This document shows, piece after piece, positions 62,714 to 64,000 of a DNA stretch of 64,000 bases (position 1 is the first letter of the stretch; every line of letters starts with the position of its first letter). A model generated the notes under the pieces. That model ran no database searches. It was not told the origin of the DNA and saw only the letters and a program-made list of their open reading frames with translations. The DNA comes from Pseudonocardia bannensis. GTDB taxonomy: Bacteria; Actinomycetota; Actinomycetes; Mycobacteriales; Pseudonocardiaceae. Made by a program: the position numbers and the translations under genes. The stretch lies in contig NZ_JAAXKZ010000009.1 in NCBI RefSeq assembly GCF_012911875.1, positions 22,117 to 86,116 of the forward strand, given 5' to 3'.

Positions 62714-63453
62714 GATTCCTCCAGCAGATCGGCGAGGTCGTCAACAACGACGTCTGCGCCGTGCCGACGTAGCGCGTCGGTTTGCCCGAGTCGGTCAACG
62801 CCGATGACCGAGCTGAACTTCCCGGCACGACCGGCCGCAACCCCGGCCAGGGCGTCCTCGAAGACGACCGCCGCACCGGGGTCGACGCCGAGGTCGGCCG
62901 CGGCGGCGAGGAACGTGTCCGGGGCGGGCTTGCCCGGCAGCGAGCGCTCCTTCGCGGTCACCCCGTCGACGCGATGGTCGACGAGGTCGCTCAGCCCTGC
63001 GACCTCGAGCACCTGGGCCGCGTTGGCCGAGGACGACACGACCGCCGTGCGCAGGCCGGCGGCGCGGACGGCGTGCAGATAACGCACCGATCCGGGGTAG
63101 ACGTCGACCCCGTCGCTCTGGATCTTGTCCTGGACCAGGTCGTTCTTCCGGGCCGCCAGCGCGTGGACCGTCTCCGCGTCGGCGGGGTCACCCGGGCCGC
63201 CCGCGGGCAGCTCGATGCCCCGGGAGCGCAGGAACTCCCGGGTGCCCTCCAGCCGGGGCCGGCCGTCGACGTAGGCGGCGTAGTCGGCGGTGACGTCGAA
63301 CTCGCGGAACGCGGTCCCGTCGCGCTCGGCGCGGGCACGTAGATACTCGTCGAACATCTGTTTCCACGCGGCTGCGTGCACACCGGCGGTGTCGGTGAGG
63401 ACACCGTCCAGGTCGAACAGGCACGCGCGCGTGCCCTCGGGGAGGCCCAACAT
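62710..63453 (-). CDS. HAD-family hydrolase, beta-phosphoglucomutase type
   Basis: 247 residues. DXD motif [21 protein letters not shown], Ser motif [13 protein letters not shown], Lys in [14 protein letters not shown] and the acidic [16 protein letters not shown]. The cap domain is that of beta-phosphoglucomutase/trehalose-phosphatase-like enzymes. The stop overlaps the GH65 start (ATGA), a common pair for disaccharide use. An upstream in-frame extension is not needed; the ATG at 63453 starts two residues before the domain. Confidence 0.9.
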   Translation of the reverse strand: MLGLPEGTRACLFDLDGVLTDTAGVHAAAWKQMFDEYLRARAERDGTAFREFDVTADYAAYVDGRPRLEGTREFLRSRGIELPAGGPGDPADAETVHALAARKNDLVQDKIQSDGVDVYPGSVRYLHAVRAAGLRTAVVSSSANAAQVLEVAGLSDLVDHRVDGVTAKERSLPGKPAPDTFLAAAADLGVDPGAAVVFEDALAGVAAGRAGKFSSVIGVDRLGQTDALRRHGADVVVDDLADLLEES

Positions 63454-63514
63454 GGGCGCACGGTATCCGGTAATCGATCCAGAACGCGCAGCAGGAGTCC
63501 CGTGACGGTCTACG

Positions 63515-64000
63515 TCACAGTGCGTGATACCCGGAGTGATCGGAGGCGGGCACCGCACCGACCCGGAGCCGTACCGGCTCCCCGACACCGGCGTCCACCA
63601 CGCTCACCACACAGTCCGGGCCGACGGCCTCGGCGGTCACGCACACGGTGCCGCCCTCGAGCCGGGGCTCGATGCGCTGCTGCACCGTCGCGCGCACCGT
63701 CGCCAGCACGCACCGTGGTGCAACCGGCACCTGGTCCAGCGCGGCATCGAAGGTCACCTCGACCTGCAACCGCCTGCCGAAGCGCGCCTGCTCGAGCTGC
63801 AGGTAGGCGCGGACCGCGGCGATCTCCTCGCCCAGCGTCGTCGTGGTGTCGGCGGGCTGGTCGGCAGCGCGGGAGAGGTCGGCGAAGCCGAGCAGCAGTT
63901 CGCGAGCCCGGGTCGGGTCGGTCCGTACGAGCGCGGCGATGGTGTTGAGCGCGTTGTAGACGAAGTGCTGGTCCAGCCGGGGGACGTTCGGGTGCTCCAC
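63515..64000 (-). CDS. LytS/YehU-like sensor histidine kinase, C-terminal part
   Basis: About 161 residues to the window edge; the start lies beyond it. The phosphoacceptor motif [18 protein letters not shown] (HFxYN) and a shortened HATPase ([12 protein letters not shown]) identify a HisKA_LytTR-group kinase. The G-box is poor, so the ATPase may be weak. A short hairpin around the stop (GTGAC/GTCAC) is seen. A LytTR response regulator would be expected nearby outside the window. Confidence 0.7.
   Translation of the reverse strand: MEHPNVPRLDQHFVYNALNTIAALVRTDPTRARELLLGFADLSRAADQPADTTTTLGEEIAAVRAYLQLEQARFGRRLQVEVTFDAALDQVPVAPRCVLATVRATVQQRIEPRLEGGTVCVTAEAVGPDCVVSVVDAGVGEPVRLRVGAVPASDHSGYHAL

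Noticed and set aside
58928..63082. A 1384-codon open frame on the plus strand
   Set aside because: It lies opposite topoisomerase IB, the DksA-like gene, GH65 and the HAD gene, which have clear motifs; in such GC-rich DNA long antisense frames are common.

Overview
The window is very GC-rich actinobacterial DNA with frequent GTG starts. Gene content and order point to a Pseudonocardia-like member of the Pseudonocardiales: the proteasome/Tat block (pafA-pafB-pafC-tatA-tatC-helY), an adjacent lnt-ppm pair with rbpA, garA/gcvH, F420-dependent glucose-6-phosphate dehydrogenase and SigF-type stress genes. No rRNA, tRNA, CRISPR array or intact transposase was seen.

Layout. 1-12.8 kb: conserved core, with the end of pafA, pafBC, tatA, tatC, helY, a DUF4333 membrane protein, an Eis-type acetyltransferase, a 5'-3' exonuclease, dipeptidase PepE and a secreted SGNH hydrolase. 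13-19.3 kb: PspC protein, amidohydrolase, PIG-L deacetylase preceded by a cysteine-codon-rich leader ORF, lnt-ppm, and rbpA with a SigR-type promoter. 19.5-24.6 kb: MFS transporter, glycerophosphodiesterase, a LigD with a degenerate ligase domain, then bfd-bfr with a DtxR/IdeR-type iron box. 24.65-26.4 kb: poorly coding accessory patch with a repeated 9-mer, a small hypothetical gene, a decayed Cys-motif ORF and a truncated bifunctional-nuclease gene beside garA-gcvH. 27.5-36 kb: CDP-alcohol phosphatidyltransferase, OsmC, FAD-linked oxidase, ThDP enzyme, methyltransferase and a fused SecDF. 36-43 kb: sensory and stress genes (MEDS-STAS and MEDS-HATPase pair, BTAD protein, RsbW-like kinase, DUF4235, PRC-barrel protein) and an enoyl-CoA hydratase/SDR pair.

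43-52.7 kb holds many broken genes (cofD, a histidine-kinase fragment, a DUF2071 gene, a BNR-repeat protein, an SDR fragment) between intact fgd, recQ, a polysaccharide lyase and a glutamine amidotransferase. 52.7-64 kb: aldo/keto reductase, HelD, SigF, a stress set (SRPBCC, DJ-1/PfpI, broken DUF2945, topoisomerase IB, DksA-like), a GH65/phosphomutase operon and the end of a LytS-like kinase.

The main regulatory theme is SigF-like promoters (GTTN, N15-17, GGGTAN), found before sigF, SRPBCC, pfpI, DUF2945, topoisomerase IB, DUF4235 and an RsbW-like kinase gene. At four of these the -10 lies only 9-10 nt before the start codon, which predicts leaderless stress mRNAs. A second theme is thiol/iron control: the Cys-rich leader before the deacetylase, the SigR promoter of rbpA and the iron box of bfd.
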